Below, one piece after another: positions 11,405 through 23,024 of a DNA stretch of 64,000 bases (its first letter is position 1; each line of letters begins with the position of its first letter). Below the pieces are notes generated by a model. The model had not been told where the DNA came from and did not search any database. It saw only the letters and a program-made list of their open reading frames with translations. The stretch is from Timema cristinae (lineage: Eukaryota; Arthropoda; Insecta; Phasmatodea; Timematidae), in the NCBI GenBank assembly GCA_039000515.1, contig JBCFYV010003508.1, forward strand, positions 49,251,265 through 49,315,264, written 5' to 3'. The translations under genes were made by a program, and so were the position numbers.

Positions 11405-11810
11405 TATTTGCCCTTAAGTTGGAGTGAAAGGGGGCGCAAGAAAAGGTAATTGTTTTTGTAGTTTTTATAGAAAAAACATTTTATTGGCGCAAATAAATAA
11501 AATACCGGTCCTCTACAAACACATGGTTTAATTTTCTTCCCCTGGTGATATCAACAGTTGTTGAATATTTGTTGAGGATGTCCTGGAATTTAATGACAAC
11601 TTTTTCTCTTCATTAAGAAGTTTGTCATCTAATGCCGCTACGTTCATGACAGATATTCAACAAATGTTGATATAAACACGTGAAGAAAGTTAAACTTGAT
11701 GTTCCTACTGGAGCAATATTTGATTATTTTTGTCCAAATGAAGTTTTGCTATAAAACCTAACCTGAAAAAACACCATCCTTTTCCCGCGTTCCCCACAAC
11801 CCACCTTAAG
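11405..11810. mobile_element. palindromic MITE copy
   Basis: Related to 21970-22345 and 42383-42748. The left centre has 'atcaacagttgttgaatatt' and the right centre its inverse 'gatattcaacaaatgttgat'. The outer arms also pair (left '...cgcaagaaaaggtaattg', right 'catccttttcccgcgttcc'). Nearly the whole element is one inverted repeat. It ends about 110 bp before the first visible fw exon. Confidence 0.75.
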
Positions 11811-11926
11811 TACTAAACGGACATGTTTATATGAAGCAAGTACAGATCATAACACCCCCTTCTCCCCTGAGAGTTCTGCTCACCGCGGGTCTAATAACAC
11901 CCCCTCCCCTTTCCGTCCTGTTTCAG

Positions 11927-12139
11927 TTTTGAACGTGGCGGCGGGCAAGGCCCCCATGCAGATCAGCACGGACCAAGGAGGGATCCCCCAGAAAGCGATA
12001 GATGGCAGCGCCAGCTCGTTCTTCAACGTGGATACGTGCACCCTGACCAAACCAGAGAGGGTGCCGTGGTGGTACGTCAACCTTCTGGAGCCCTACATGG
12101 TGCAGTTGGTGCGGCTGGACTTCGGCAAGGCCTGTTGTG
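11927..12139 (+). CDS. fw: furrowed-like receptor, first visible exon (fucolectin/F5-8 domain, N half)
   Basis: Acceptor 'cctgtttcag' ends at 11926; donor 'gtgagt' starts at 12140. The exon opens in phase 1 and reads LNVAAGKAPMQISTD, an AIDG block, TCTLTKPERVPWWYVNL and VRLDFGKACC. This is the typical start of a fucolectin / tachylectin-4 / pentraxin-1 domain (AxGKxAxQSS, A-DG, WW-VDL). Drosophila furrowed has this domain before its C-type lectin and sushi repeats and acts at the cell surface in eye and bristle development and planar polarity. The signal-peptide exon must lie upstream and is not recognisable. Ends in phase 1. Confidence 0.85.
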
Positions 12140-12159
12140 GTGAGTGACGACATTTGGGC

Positions 12160-13275
12160 CTTTCGCGCTACTCAACTGTGATTGTACTGGTTAGTGATTG
12201 AAGTCACCAACTGGTCAGTGACTGGTTGTGACTTATGTTTTACACACGGAGCTACTCAACTGTGATTGTACTGGTTAGTGATTGAAGTCACCAACTGGTC
12301 AGTGACTGGTTGTGACTTATGTTTTACACACGGAGCTACTCAACTGTGATTGTACTGGTCAGTGATTGAAGTCACCAACTGGTCAGTGACTGGTTGTGAC
12401 TTATGTTTTACACACGGAGCTACTCAACTGTGATTGGACTGGTTAGTGATTGAAGTCACCAACTGGTCAGTGACTGGTTGTTACTTATGTTTTACACACG
12501 GAGCTACTCAACTGTGATTGGACTGGTTAGTGATTGAAGTCACCAACTGGTCCGTGACTGGTTGTTACTTATGTTTTACACACGGAGCTGCTCAACTGTG
12601 ATTGTACTGGTCAGTGATTGAAGTCACCAACTGGTCAGTGACTGGTTGTTACTTATGTTTTACACACGGAGCTACTCAACTGTGATTGTACTGGTCAGTG
12701 ATTGAAGTCACCAACTGGTCAGTGACTGGTTGTTACTTATGTTTTACACACGGAGCTACTCAACTGTGATTGTACTGGTCAGTGATTGAAGTCACCAACT
12801 GGTCAGTGACTGGTTGTTACTTATGTTTTACACACGGAGCTACTCAACTGTGATTGTACTGGTCAGTGATTGAAGTCACCAACTGGTCAGTGACTGGTTG
12901 TTACTTATGTTTTACACACGGAGCTACTCAACTGTGATTGTACTGGTCAGTGATTGAAGTCACCAACTGGTCAGTGACTGGTTGTGACTTATGTTTTACA
13001 CACGGAGCTACTCAACTGTGATTGGACTGGTTAGTGATTGAAGTCACCAACTGGTCAGTGACTGGTTGTTACTTATGTTTTACACACGGAGCTGCTCAAC
13101 TGTGATTGGACTGGTTAGTGATTGAAGTCACCAACTGGTCAGTGACTGGTTGTTACTTATGTTTTACACACGGAGCTGCTCAACTGTGATTGTACTGGTC
13201 AGTGATTGAAGTCACCAACTGGTCAGTGACTGGTTGTGACATGTTTTACACACGGAGCTGCTCAACTGTGATTAC
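12160..13275. repeat. 84-bp minisatellite at the start of fw intron 1
   Basis: About 13 tandem copies of an 84-bp unit with 'gctactcaactgtgattg', 'ctggttagtgattgaag', 'caccaactggtcagtgactg' and 'cttatgttttacacacgg'. Unit starts at 12248 and 12332 give the period. Copies differ by a few substitutions, mainly gtactgg/ggactgg and tgtgac/tgttac. The array begins about 20 bp after the donor site of the preceding exon. Confidence 0.97.
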
Positions 13276-13511
13276 TGTTGAAGGTGTTCGAGCGAGTCCT
13301 AATCAGTTTATAACATTATATTTATTGTTGTGAAACCATTTTCACAATATTTACTAACAAGTTTTGTTCTAAAATACACATTGATTGGGAGCGTAACATT
13401 TTCACCGCCATAAAAAACAACTTGATCGTATTTATTGAAGTGTTTAGAAGTTCTACTAATAAATTATTATAACTTTAATAAATGTAGCAGTTTTTTTTGT
13501 TGCAAAGAACA
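13276..13511. other. intronic AT-rich sequence
   Basis: Short unannotated piece of fw intron 1; nothing recognised. Confidence 0.45.
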
Positions 13512-13733
13512 TCTTTAACGAGATTAGCAGAATTAGTGAGTATGATGGTGATAGTGAGTATGATGGTTTGGAACCAGTGGAAACTCTTAAACCAAACTTA
13601 GGCCTAACTAACCAAACCCTGGTGACCATTGGGGTAATTCTTCTTTCGCGAAAAATACCCAAGGTTCCAGCTGGGAATCGAACCCTATGCTCGTTGCCAG
13701 ATGCACTGACCGTACCACCACGGGACTCTTTGG
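13512..13733 (-). mobile_element. SINE family C copy
   Basis: Minus-strand copy: 'ggaaccagtggaaactct', 'ccctggtgaccattggggta', a reversed B box ('gggaatcgaaccct'), and a head ending near 13733 ('accaccacgggac'). Confidence 0.85.
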
Positions 13734-14788
13734 AGAAGCACTGATTATATCTTATTGAGAGACCATCATAGAATCTCTAATATGCACACACATCTGCGAT
13801 AGATATAATGAGCTAATATTTAAGATAGACGACAGTATCTATACTCCCGTTCTTCATGGTGTTGTTACGCCACTGGTCAGACACTGTTGGTGTGGCACTG
13901 CGTGACATGACAGGAAAACAAAGTGACACTTTCTAAAATTAATTTAAAACTCAAAGCTCTCCAGACTTAAAAAGTATACAGTCCTAATATCGATTCATAA
14001 AATACAGATCACATTCCATTCCTGAGTGAGGCTTTGCGTGCATCCGTTTTAAATTAAAAATAAAATAAAATTAAAACGTGAATAATCCACATTTTAATCA
14101 GAACAAGACGTTCGTATTATTTCGAAATTTACTCTTTCTGTTGTTGTATTTATTTGAATATAAACTAACCACCGTGACAGGTTAAAATATATTTTCACAC
14201 CATTAGTTATACAATATAATTGTGCAGAAACGCAAATAATAAACAAATCGAGGTCGCAATTCCTTTATCGGAACAGGTAAAGTATGTTAAAGAGATTAAG
14301 CTTGGAGCGTCACGATGGTAAATAACAATAAACGAACTCAAATAAAAAGAGAATGAACCAATGACCCTCAAAACCGGCCGTATTTTCTTTCCCACACAAC
14401 ACGACTTGTATGTTTGACAAACAACGCGACAAAGGGAAAGCCGATTGCTAAAAGAAGAGTAAGGAGGATTATTTCCCATAAAGCCCTTCGTCAAGACAGA
14501 ATGGAGAGTTGCGAACAATTAGTTATTTAGGGCGAGAGAAAAATAAGTGACGTGAGAAATTTCCACAATCTTGTTTGTAACGGCAGCTGTGGAGTTGATG
14601 TGTTCTATCGAATTGAATTTGCTTGGAACGATAGAAATGCTTCAGTCAGATTTAAATAACTTTTATTTTAATTTGGGTATTTAGCGTACACTTTCTAAAC
14701 GCATATTAGTTCACTACATATACAGTAGAACTTTCGTGGGGAAAACCTTATCTGACATATAAGAAAACTTGAAAAATTACTAGATCTA
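13734..14788. other. intronic sequence without recognised gene
   Basis: AT-rich. A weak match to the start of group E lies at about 14665-14720 ('gcgtacactttctaaacgc'). Open frames here look random. Confidence 0.45.
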
Positions 14789-14949
14789 CAGTAGCCTAAT
14801 GACTTCTTTGGTGCTGACTGACAGCTCACAGCTGACGGCTTTGAAAAGTTAACAGACCAAATTTTGTATCCCTACGCCGAACCATATGAGCTGCAAAAAC
14901 ATGTGCTTAGCAGCTGTCAGGCAGCACCAAAGAAGCCGCGGGGTTACTG
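14789..14949. mobile_element. 161-bp MITE with TA target duplication
   Basis: The ends are inverted copies: left 'cagtagcctaatgacttctt' then 'tggtgctgactgacagc'; right 'gctgtcaggcagcaccaaag' then 'aagccgcggggttactg'. Flanked by TA on both sides (14787-14788, 14950-14951), as for Tc1/mariner/pogo-type non-autonomous elements. No coding capacity. Confidence 0.8.
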
Positions 14950-15039
14950 TACATTCATATATTCATAGGCCAGGTCATATCGCTTTTGATTGATACTATT
15001 AATAACTTTATAATCACACTGGTGAGTGGGTTTTTTCTA

Positions 15040-15290
15040 TCACCGCGTCTCACTACCTGTTCAGGTTGTACACTCTTATTTAGTAATTAGTCTAAAGGGG
15101 TAGGGATGAGGAAGGAAGCTTACTAGCATTTGCATGGAAGGAGAGTGGGAAACCATTTTAGTAAAAACTACCCTCAGTGGATTCAACCGGGTTTCGAAGC
15201 TCAATCTCCCCGTCTCCAGCTGGACAGTCGCCTACAAGAGTCCCCGTCTCCAGCCGGACAGTCCCCTACAAGAGTGACATTTTCCCGATC
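15040..15290 (-). mobile_element. SINE family B copy, diverged
   Basis: Starts with the reversed tail ('ccgcgtctcactacctgttc'), passes the reversed B box at 15185-15205, and shows a local duplication ('tccccgtctccagc' at 15207 and 15241) in place of the head. Confidence 0.75.
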
Positions 15291-15419
15291 TCTTATCTAC
15301 TTCTTTAATGAGTATTTAGAAATCAAAACTTGTTGAATATTATCAAATATAATTAACGTTTCATATAAAATTGTTACTATTTTACTAATGACTAGAATTT
15401 AAGATAGTAAAATGTATTA

Positions 15420-15696
15420 GGTGACCTGACGATCTAGAGGTAAGATGTCGGACTTCTGTACTGGGGTCCGGGGTTCAATCCTCGGTCCCGGCACAGATTT
15501 ATCTAATTACCAAATCCTTCCTTCACCTCTGACAAGACATCTTGTGAATGTGGGGAATGCCAGGCCTCCACCGTGGTTCGGATCCCACGTTAAACTGTAG
15601 GTTCTCCATTTCATCTCACAATCAACCTACCATTACACATTAGCGTAAGTGCGTATAACCCGAACGGGTAGTAAGACGCGGTGCTAATAATAATAA
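15420..15696 (+). mobile_element. SINE family A, full-length copy
   Basis: Same structure as 8755-9030, with substitutions in the A box ('gacctgacgatctagaggta'). The tail ends in 'gcggtgctaataataat'. Confidence 0.9.
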
Positions 15697-15878
15697 AATG
15701 TATCAAGTTATCAATGAGTCCTAGACATTATGAGTGTCGTTAACTTAAAGTAAAAACATTGAAATTAACCCCTTCAGGCGGGAAAAAATTACATATTTTC
15801 CATTAAAGTATAGTTTGAAACGTGTTGTATTTTGAGAACCAAGCTATCATCACTTTGTATTCAACAGCACACAATACC

Positions 15879-16080
15879 CGCTACGATGATCACGTGGTCT
15901 AAGGCGCTAATCTCGCAGTGGACTAGACTGCACATGACCGGGAGATCGGGGTTCGAGTGTATAGAGGTTCCTTTCAAAACATGTTTTCCACTCTCCCTCC
16001 ACGCGAGTACGATTACGTTTTATCTAGATTTTACCTTGATTATCCTTAATTCTTTTGAAGAAAGCGTTTAGTCCGGAATC
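15879..16080 (+). mobile_element. SINE family B, diverged copy
   Basis: Head 'cacgtggtctaaggcgctaa', B box 'cggggttcgagtg', then 'ttccactctccctccacgcg'. The tail is poorly preserved. Confidence 0.7.
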
Positions 16081-16583
16081 TTGAATCCTAATCTTTGAAA
16101 AAAGATGAACATAATATAAATATAACAGAATAATATAAAATAGAAATAGTAACTAAATGTTATCATTCTTTCTTATACTCCATTCATTATAACATTCATT
16201 CATTCAGTTAAGTGTTAAATTACTGGTCTGGGAGCTGGTTGTTGAGCTCATCCTTTAACTATAATTAGTTCTGAGCCCCCAATAAGCAGTGTTAGCGCTA
16301 GAAAACATGTTTCACTCGTAAAATTGCAAAACTTTTTTTTTTTAAGATTTGAGTCTCGAATCCGAAATTTTCTCGAATATTCTTAAGTATTCGAAGATTT
16401 TATAGTCCCATACCTAGATTTTTTTTTAAAATATGTGATCAATGTAATAAACAAAAATATTTCCATCCACCAAGAACAAATATAAAAAGACAAGTTCTGG
16501 ATTTTTTTTTAATGTCTAGAAAAGTCAGGAAAATTTATAATAAAAGTTTTGTAACCACCCTGCTGCTACACACTCAGTCTAGC

Positions 16584-16623
<40 letters not shown>

Positions 16624-16897
16624 AATTCTTTGGCAGGCTGGCCCGTTAGCAAAAATGGTATATATATATATAATCGACATCAGCCCGGCAACGGACCAGG
16701 TTTCTCCATACCACGAGAATAGGTAATGATAATGTAAGAGATAGATTTAAACCTGAAAAAAGTGTTTTGACAAGTTATTTTTTCCATTTAATATAATTTG
16801 TATTTGAATTTAACACTATTATTCTGTATGTAAATACGAACAGAGACTCTAGTACTTAAGGCGGCCACCTTGGTCAGCGAGAAAGTATCAACCACTG
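16081..16897. other. intronic AT-rich sequence with (TA)n
   Basis: (TA)n at about 16586-16618 and a shorter one near 16659-16671; poly-T runs at 16331-16341 and 16503-16511. No exon recognised. Confidence 0.5.
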
Positions 16898-17268
16898 TCA
16901 GACGGCACCATACAAACTGCTAGACAACAAACTGCTCGACAAGCTATAAAAAAATATTTGGAGGGCTGGGTGGGTCAAGTGGCCGACACGACTTGGACCA
17001 ACTGCTAGACAAGCTCATGTATAGGAGTACAAAGTGATAGACAACCAAGCGATCGACACGAGAGAACAAATATGTAAAAAGACCAACTGCTAGACACGCA
17101 GAAACGACATGGACCAAGTGATCGACACGAGCTGGACCATGTGATAGACAAGCTCCCATATAAGAGGACAAAGTGATAGACAACCAAGCGGTCGACACGA
17201 GAGGACCAACTGCTCGACAAACATCAGATGAATCCAGTTAAGAGTGGCTCAAGTGACAGACAAGTTAT
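16898..17268. repeat. left arm of a long inverted repeat built of short subrepeats
   Basis: Made of variations of 'ctgctagacaa', 'gatcgacacgag' and 'aaagtgatagacaaccaagc'. It pairs in reverse with 19224-19560: for example 'ctgctcgacaaac' plus 'atccagttaagagtgg' here against 'ccactcttaactggat' plus 'gtttgtcgagcag' there. Arms with internal subrepeats are the hallmark of Foldback-type elements. Confidence 0.85.
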
Positions 17269-17664
17269 TTCAAAACTAACAAAATGATAAACATGGGCAT
17301 AGAAAGTTGGGTATAAGGATGGTCTGGATCCTCCTAGAAATTGCTGCCCTCCCGACACCCTAGATTTAACTAGCCCCAAAAAGGGTGAGGTCCCCTTATA
17401 TGTGTATAAACTTAAACCATCGTGTTTATAATCTTAATAATTTACTTAACATTGCACTCTTCAAAACATATTTTCTAACACTAGTTTAGTTATAATTTCA
17501 AATAAATAATAGGTTTTGATACAAACAATCTGGTATCTGAAAATAATGAATGTTTCTCTGAATGAAACTAATTATCGGATCTGAGGAACGTAGACAAACG
17601 TTTTGTTATAAATGGTAAAATCATACTTTAAGAACTAACAAGATGAAATAAAATTTTATATAAA
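17269..17664. other. core of the inverted-repeat structure, left part
   Basis: AT-rich DNA between the arms; no exon recognised. Confidence 0.4.
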
Positions 17665-17880
17665 AGAGCAACTGCCAGAAACTAAGCTGGTAGCTTATGA
17701 TCATGGTTCGATTCTGCCAGGTACCGTGAGGGTGATTTTTCTTAAAAAAGGTTTTCCACCCTGCCACCACGCAAATTCAGTTGCACTATATATAAATTTA
17801 ATCTTCCTCATTCTCAACACATTAACGTAATTAGTAAATAAGCGTATAACCCAAACAGGTGGTAAGACACAGTGCTACAA
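17665..17880 (+). mobile_element. SINE, B-like body and tail
   Basis: B box 'atggttcgattctgcc', body 'gagggtgatttttctt', and tail 'aacccaaacaggtggtaaga'. The head is too diverged to match to B with confidence. Confidence 0.65.
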
Positions 17881-17914
17881 AAAAAAATTCTAATTGCACT
17901 AATGGATTAAAGAA

Positions 17915-18095
17915 GAAATGTTGTTATTATAAGATATGTACTCTCATTTGCATGTAGGGAGAATGTAAACCATTAATGAAATATCACCTTCCATACACCC
18001 AGATGGATTTGAAGCCTGATATTCCCGTCATTGACAGTCCAGTCTATTTTGAGAATGACACTTTAGACCATCAACCATCGAAGCTAAGAATATTT
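17915..18095 (-). mobile_element. SINE family B, diverged copy
   Basis: Minus strand: the head region 'gcttcgatggttgatggtc' reversed at the 18085 end, the body near 17960-18000. The 3' tail is lost. Confidence 0.65.
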
Positions 18096-18245
18096 TGTTG
18101 ATGTTGTGTTAGCACCAGGTTTATTAATGGGTTAGAATAAGGAGCTAAGCTAAGATGAAATAATCCCACATTAGTGTAAAAGTTAGATGTAAAAATCACA
18201 AGGGTGGTAACTATCAGCCCAATCCACTCAGTCGGAATGATTACT

Positions 18246-18526
18246 CTTATTATTATTATTAGCACCGCGTCTTACTACCCGTTCGGGTTATACGCACTTA
18301 CGCTAATGTGTAATGGTAGGGTGATTGTGAGATGAAATGAAGGACCTACAGTTTTACGTGGAATCCGAACCACGGTGGAGGCCTGGCATTCCCCACATTC
18401 ACAAGATGTCTTGTCAGAGGTGAAGGAAGGGTTTGGTAATCAGATAAATCTGGGCCGGGACCGAGGATTGAACCCCGGCCGCCAGCTCAGAAGTCTGACA
18501 CCTTACCCCTAGACCGCTAGGTCACC
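18246..18526 (-). mobile_element. SINE family A, full-length copy
   Basis: Begins with (TTA)n and 'gcaccgcgtcttactacccg', passes 'ccacggtggaggcctggc' and ends with the reversed head 'ctagaccgctaggtcacc'. Well conserved, hence probably young. Confidence 0.92.
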
Positions 18527-18574
18527 CATTTACTCTTATTCAAGCTACTCTAAAACATTATAAGACCGTATGAC

Positions 18575-19140
18575 AAACAGCGTTATTTAGGAGGTCAGAC
18601 AATACTTAGACCTAGCAAACAGTGTTATTTATGAGGTCAGACAATACTTAGACCTAGCAAACAGTGTTATTTAGGAGGTCAACATACTTAGACTAGCAAC
18701 AGTGTTTTTGGAGGTCAAACAATCTTAGACTAGCAAACAGTGTTTTGGAGTCCAACAATACTTACACCTAGCACAGTGTTATTTAGGAGGTCAAACAATA
18801 CTTACACCTAGCATACAGTGTTATTTAAGAGGTTAAACAATTCTTACACCTAGCATAAAGTGTTATTTAGGAGGTCAAACAATACTTACACCTAGCATAA
18901 AGTGTTATTTAGGAGGTCAAACTATACTTACACCTAGCAAACAGTGTTATTTAGGAGGTCAAACAATACTTTACACCTAGCATAGTGTTATTTAGGAGGT
19001 CAAACAATACTTTACCCTAGCATAAAGTGTTATTTAGGAGGTCAAATATCCTTACACCTAGCACAGTATTATTTAGGAGGTCAAACAATACTTACACCTT
19101 GCATACAGTGTTATTTAGGAGGTTAAACCATACTTACACT
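18575..19140. repeat. about 42-bp minisatellite
   Basis: About 13 copies of 'cagtgttatttaggaggtca' plus 'aacaatacttacacctag', with many small deletions at 18680-18790. It lies between the arms of the inverted repeat. Confidence 0.95.
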
Positions 19141-19223
19141 ACTTGACATATATTTGTAGGGTTTGCTAAAGTAAGAATGTAGGTGAAAATAACTTGAAAT
19201 CAAGGACAAGCGTGTATTGAATT

Positions 19224-19560
19224 AACTGTTCTGTCACTTAGCCCACTCTTAACTGGATGATATCAAAGTTTGTCGAGCAGTTGGTCCTCTCGTGTCGATC
19301 GCTTGGTTGTCTATCACTTTGTACTCCTATACATGAGCTTGTCTAGCAGTTGGTCCAAGTCGTGTCGGCCACTTGACCCACCCAGCCTTCCAAATAATTG
19401 TTTTCATTTTGTCTACCGGTTGGTTGTCTATCACATGGTCCAGCTCGTGTCGATCACTTGGTCCGTGTCGTTTCTTCGTGTCTAGCAGTTTGCTGTCTAC
19501 CACTTTGTCCTCTCGTGTCGACCACTTTGTTGTCTATCACTTTGCCTGCTCCCCTGTCAG
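19224..19560. repeat. right arm of the long inverted repeat
   Basis: Reverse complement of the left arm: 'cccactcttaactggatga', 'gtgtcgatcgcttggttg', 'tctatcactttgtactcct', 'gtccaagtcgtgtcggccac'. The outer 150 bp has extra subrepeats and aligns less well. Confidence 0.85.
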
Positions 19561-20335
19561 ACCACACGGCATTAAAAAAAACAGTGTCCTGTTACGTTTT
19601 ATGGAGTTTACTCGCTTTCACACTTCACATACAAACATCCTTTGTCATATCAGTAAATAAGAAAGAGGGGAAAGAAATTACAAAACTCTTTATCTCAAGG
19701 TAAAGAGGAAAGCTTTCCGCTAGTTCCCAAACTGCTTAACAATTTCTGTTGTGAGCCAATCAAAAAATTACTGTATCTTTTAGAGGAAGGCTAAATCTAG
19801 AGACCTTTTTCATCAAACCTGGTCTTATAGCTTCGCAAATATGATTAAAAAGTCGTTGAAAAATTTACATTTTTAAAAATCTTTTATTTAAATAAAATTA
19901 AGGTTGTTGGAATCTTTTGACTTTATATTGGCGTGAACCATATTTTTAAATAACCCATCTTAGAATCACGTTAGAGCTGAACTAGACGACCACCTTAACA
20001 CATTGTCAAACTGTCAAATTATGCAAGTAACATTTGAAAAGCTTAAATTTTCCCAAAGGAGTGATTTTATTCTGTAAATCATTTATAGGCTACTCACATT
20101 CATTAGGATCAGGTGTTTGTGTAAGCTATATTGTTGTCGGACGTGGTAACAATCATCAAAGCTCTGGGCCTGGGTTCACAACTCGGTGCTCGCCTGGTTC
20201 AAAAGCTCAGAGAATGACAATTCGCACGAAATGGCCTACTTCACTCATTACAACGAATGTTTTTCCTTGAAATGGTTGCGGGATTTCCGTATGTCAGGCA
20301 GTGGAGCAGTGGGGATGGGGAGTCATGATCTCTTT
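19561..20335. other. intronic sequence, nothing recognised
   Basis: No exon or repeat family recognised. Confidence 0.45.
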
Positions 20336-20450
20336 GCATTGTGTCGTTTGAAGCTCCAATAATTCCTCCTTGCGGTCGCCCATCTTTACGGTGCGCGCGC
20401 ACGGCTACCGATCTGTTGACGTGCGCATGCGCTGTGAAGACCTACCATTA
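20336..20450. other. short GC- and CpG-rich island in fw intron 1
   Basis: 'tgcggtcgcccatc', 'ggtgcgcgcgcacggc' and 'gacgtgcgcatgcgc' stand out against AT-rich surroundings. It could be regulatory or part of an unrecognised repeat; no ORF crosses it convincingly. Confidence 0.35.
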
Positions 20451-20570
20451 TGTTTGGGTAAAATATCAGATGAGCGAGAACAAAAAATGAGATCGTAAAT
20501 GTTTAGTTTGTGATTAATATCCACAAGGTATTTTTTTTTTTCAAATACAGGTACTACTTTTTTTAAATAT

Positions 20571-20700
20571 TTATTTTAGGTTTTACTTTTCAACTATGGG
20601 TTCCATTCCCATCTTGGTCAAAACAGCGGAAATTGATAGTATTGAATGGATGGTCGAGGGGCCGGGTGTTGTGTCTGTTCTAGATTAAAAGTTATTTTGT
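20571..20700 (+). mobile_element. SINE-like repeat, group F fragment
   Basis: A B-box-like 'gggttccattcccatc' followed by a tail ('gaggggccgggtgttgtgtc') that resembles the tail at 45280-45300 ('ggggactggatgttgtgcc'). The head is not recognisable. Confidence 0.45.
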
Positions 20701-20982
20701 AAGTCGTATAGTGAAGCAATCAGTTTATAAAGTGAATTACAAACACTCCTAATTATACATTATATATTTCTTTGAACATTTAGGATGAGAAAAATTGTCC
20801 TTTAAAAATTGATGTTTATTTGGGAATTTTGTTCTGGTTATTAAATCTCTTAAGGTGGGTAGTATTTTCGGAACGCGAGAAAGTATTGTAATTGTGAAAT
20901 ATTTTTACCTGAAATTGTGGTGAATATTTATACGTTTTATGTTCCCCTGAACTCATAGAAAGGTGCTTACATTTCCATCTGT

Positions 20983-20999
20983 CTGTCTGTCTGTCTGTG
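20983..20999. repeat. (TGTC)n microsatellite
   Basis: Four to five repeats of tgtc/gtct. Confidence 0.8.
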
Positions 21000-21154
21000 C
21001 CGGCGGCTACAGCTAAAACAATTTGATAGATTTAGTGTAAACTCGGTATTCGCATTATGTTGTAAGGTCATGGCTCGAGGTTAAATAGTTACTTATACTC
21101 CAATCCTAGAATTAAGGGTAGTTGACTGATCACACTAATATTGAGAATTAACCC

Positions 21155-21370
21155 ACTCCGGTGGCCGCATGGTCTAAGGCGCTACTCTCACAGTGGACTA
21201 GACTGCCGATGACGGGGAGATCAAGGTTCGAATCTAGGTCGAGTTTACTGAGAATAGTTTTTTTCCTCAAACTTGTTTTACACTTTCCCTCCATACGAAT
21301 TCGGGTGAACTTATAAATATAACTTTCCTAATCCCTAAATTCACTAGCGTGATTAGACGTGGTGCTAAAA
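21155..21370 (+). mobile_element. SINE family B copy
   Basis: Head 'ctccggtggccgcatggtct', B box 'aaggttcgaatcta', body 'ctccatacgaattcgggtg'. The tail is shortened, ending 'attagacgtggtgctaaaa'. Confidence 0.85.
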
Positions 21371-21585
21371 AATATTGACAATTCACATTTTTTTTTAAAA
21401 TGGCTCCAATAATTGAATAGGGAGGAGGAATGTAGAATTTAAATAAAGTGTGACCACATTTTCGTAGAGTGATATCCAGCCATGATCAGAGATTAAGCAG
21501 AAAATACGAGGCTGACGCCTTTATCGGCGTGCCCACTGGTGCCACAGGAGTTACCATGCCCCCTTTCCCCCAAAAAGATTTAGCT

Positions 21586-21600
21586 GGGGGGGGGGGGGGG
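21586..21600. repeat. poly-G run (15)
   Basis: Fifteen consecutive G; length may be unreliable in sequencing. Confidence 0.85.
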
Positions 21601-21969
21601 CACACATTTAACACGGTCAAAGAAACTATAACGTGTTTTATTCAGAAAAATGGAAAGCCACGTTTTAAGCAACGCAAAAAATTTATTTTTATTTTTGCAT
21701 TTTAACTCCATCTTTCACCCCCCACCCCTACCCCACCCTCTGGTCCACCAAATGTTAATAGCTAGGGATGTCAAATAACTTCTATCTTTAAATATAATTC
21801 ATATTATGAGTGTATAATCAGTATAAAAACTAACCACCAATGAAACGTACACCTTCTAGGACATAACAGAAGAATCTTTACATCAACATCAAAAAGTTAT
21901 TAGTATGCTCTAAGGTGACCGTCTATTGGTCTATTGACTCACCTAGCATGAGGAGACACCACGAGTGTT

Positions 21970-22345
21970 AGGGTTGGATGGTAGGGACTGCGAGTTAAGG
22001 GCAGTATTTTGGCGTTTTTAATGTAAAAAACAAAATTTTGCAAAATAAATAAAATGAAATTTTCATACAAACCTGGTGTTATCAACAGTTGTTGAATATC
22101 TGTCATGAGCATGACGGCATTAGATGACAAACTTTTTAAATGAAGATAAAAAGTTGTCATTAAATTCCAGGACACTCCTCACAGATATTCAACAACTGTT
22201 GATAACACCAAGTGGAGAAAACTAAACTATGTTTGTATAGAACCAATATTTTATTAATCTTGACTGAAAAATTGTTCGCTATGTAAACTGAAAAAACCCC
22301 AAAAACCTGCCCTTTTCTCACGTCCCCTACACTCCCAGCTTAACG
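21970..22345. mobile_element. palindromic MITE copy, nearly perfect centre
   Basis: Left arm 'gttatcaacagttgttgaat' at 22078 and right arm 'attcaacaactgttgataac' at 22186 are exact inverses. The complementarity continues through 'gacaactttttatc/gacaaactttttaaatg' to a small loop near 22135. Outer ends 'gcgagttaagggcag' and 'cctgcccttttctc' also pair. No ORF. Confidence 0.85.
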
Positions 22346-23024
22346 ACAACCTCTGTGACGTTGTGGCAGGTCAAGATTGGATGCCCCATGTTAATATATT
22401 TACGTTTTATTTGGCGGGTTTTAAAAATATAACATTAAAATAACATCACAAATAGTTCTAAAATAGTCTCACATTGTTTTTACCTTAAAGAAGTTTTTTT
22501 TTTTGGTAATATCTGGAATATTCCCGAAAATGTCCTCTAGCAATATTCCTGTCAGGATCTAGATTTAAAAAAGTTCGTAGAAGCGTATGTTTATCTAGAA
22601 TAGGAAACAAGGTAACTGTAGTTTAGAAAAGCAAGTCAATGTCTTCAAGGCTCAAATATTAAAGTGTGTAAGCTCGTCAGAGGAAGAGGGGGAATGTTAT
22701 CAGCACATATACAAGAGTCCACGCACGGTGAACTGTTCATTTTCTCCCCTCTCTTTCTAATTGTCGTTTAAATGTGATGGCGGATGTTTAATAGCTCTTG
22801 GTAACATCCCCGAGTAGGAAACGGGCCTTGTGAAGGTTTCCCTCAGGAACTGTGGTTTATCCGCGTGATTGTATCCGCAGTAATGAAATGTGTTGGTATT
22901 TGGTCAACAACCGCGTCCCGGGTTGGCGAGCTTCGTCCTTCCCCCTTCCCCTGGCGCGTAGAAAGTTGTGACTCTGGATCGGCGATGGTACGTCAAGTGG
23001 TATCCTGACCACACGGGTATCAAC
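22346..23024. other. intronic sequence
   Basis: No exon recognised. 22900-22990 is GC-richer ('ccgcgtcccgggttggcg'). Confidence 0.45.

Noticed and set aside
12160..13275. CRISPR-like regular repeat
   Set aside because: Units are contiguous 84-bp tandem copies with no unique spacers, in a eukaryotic intron.
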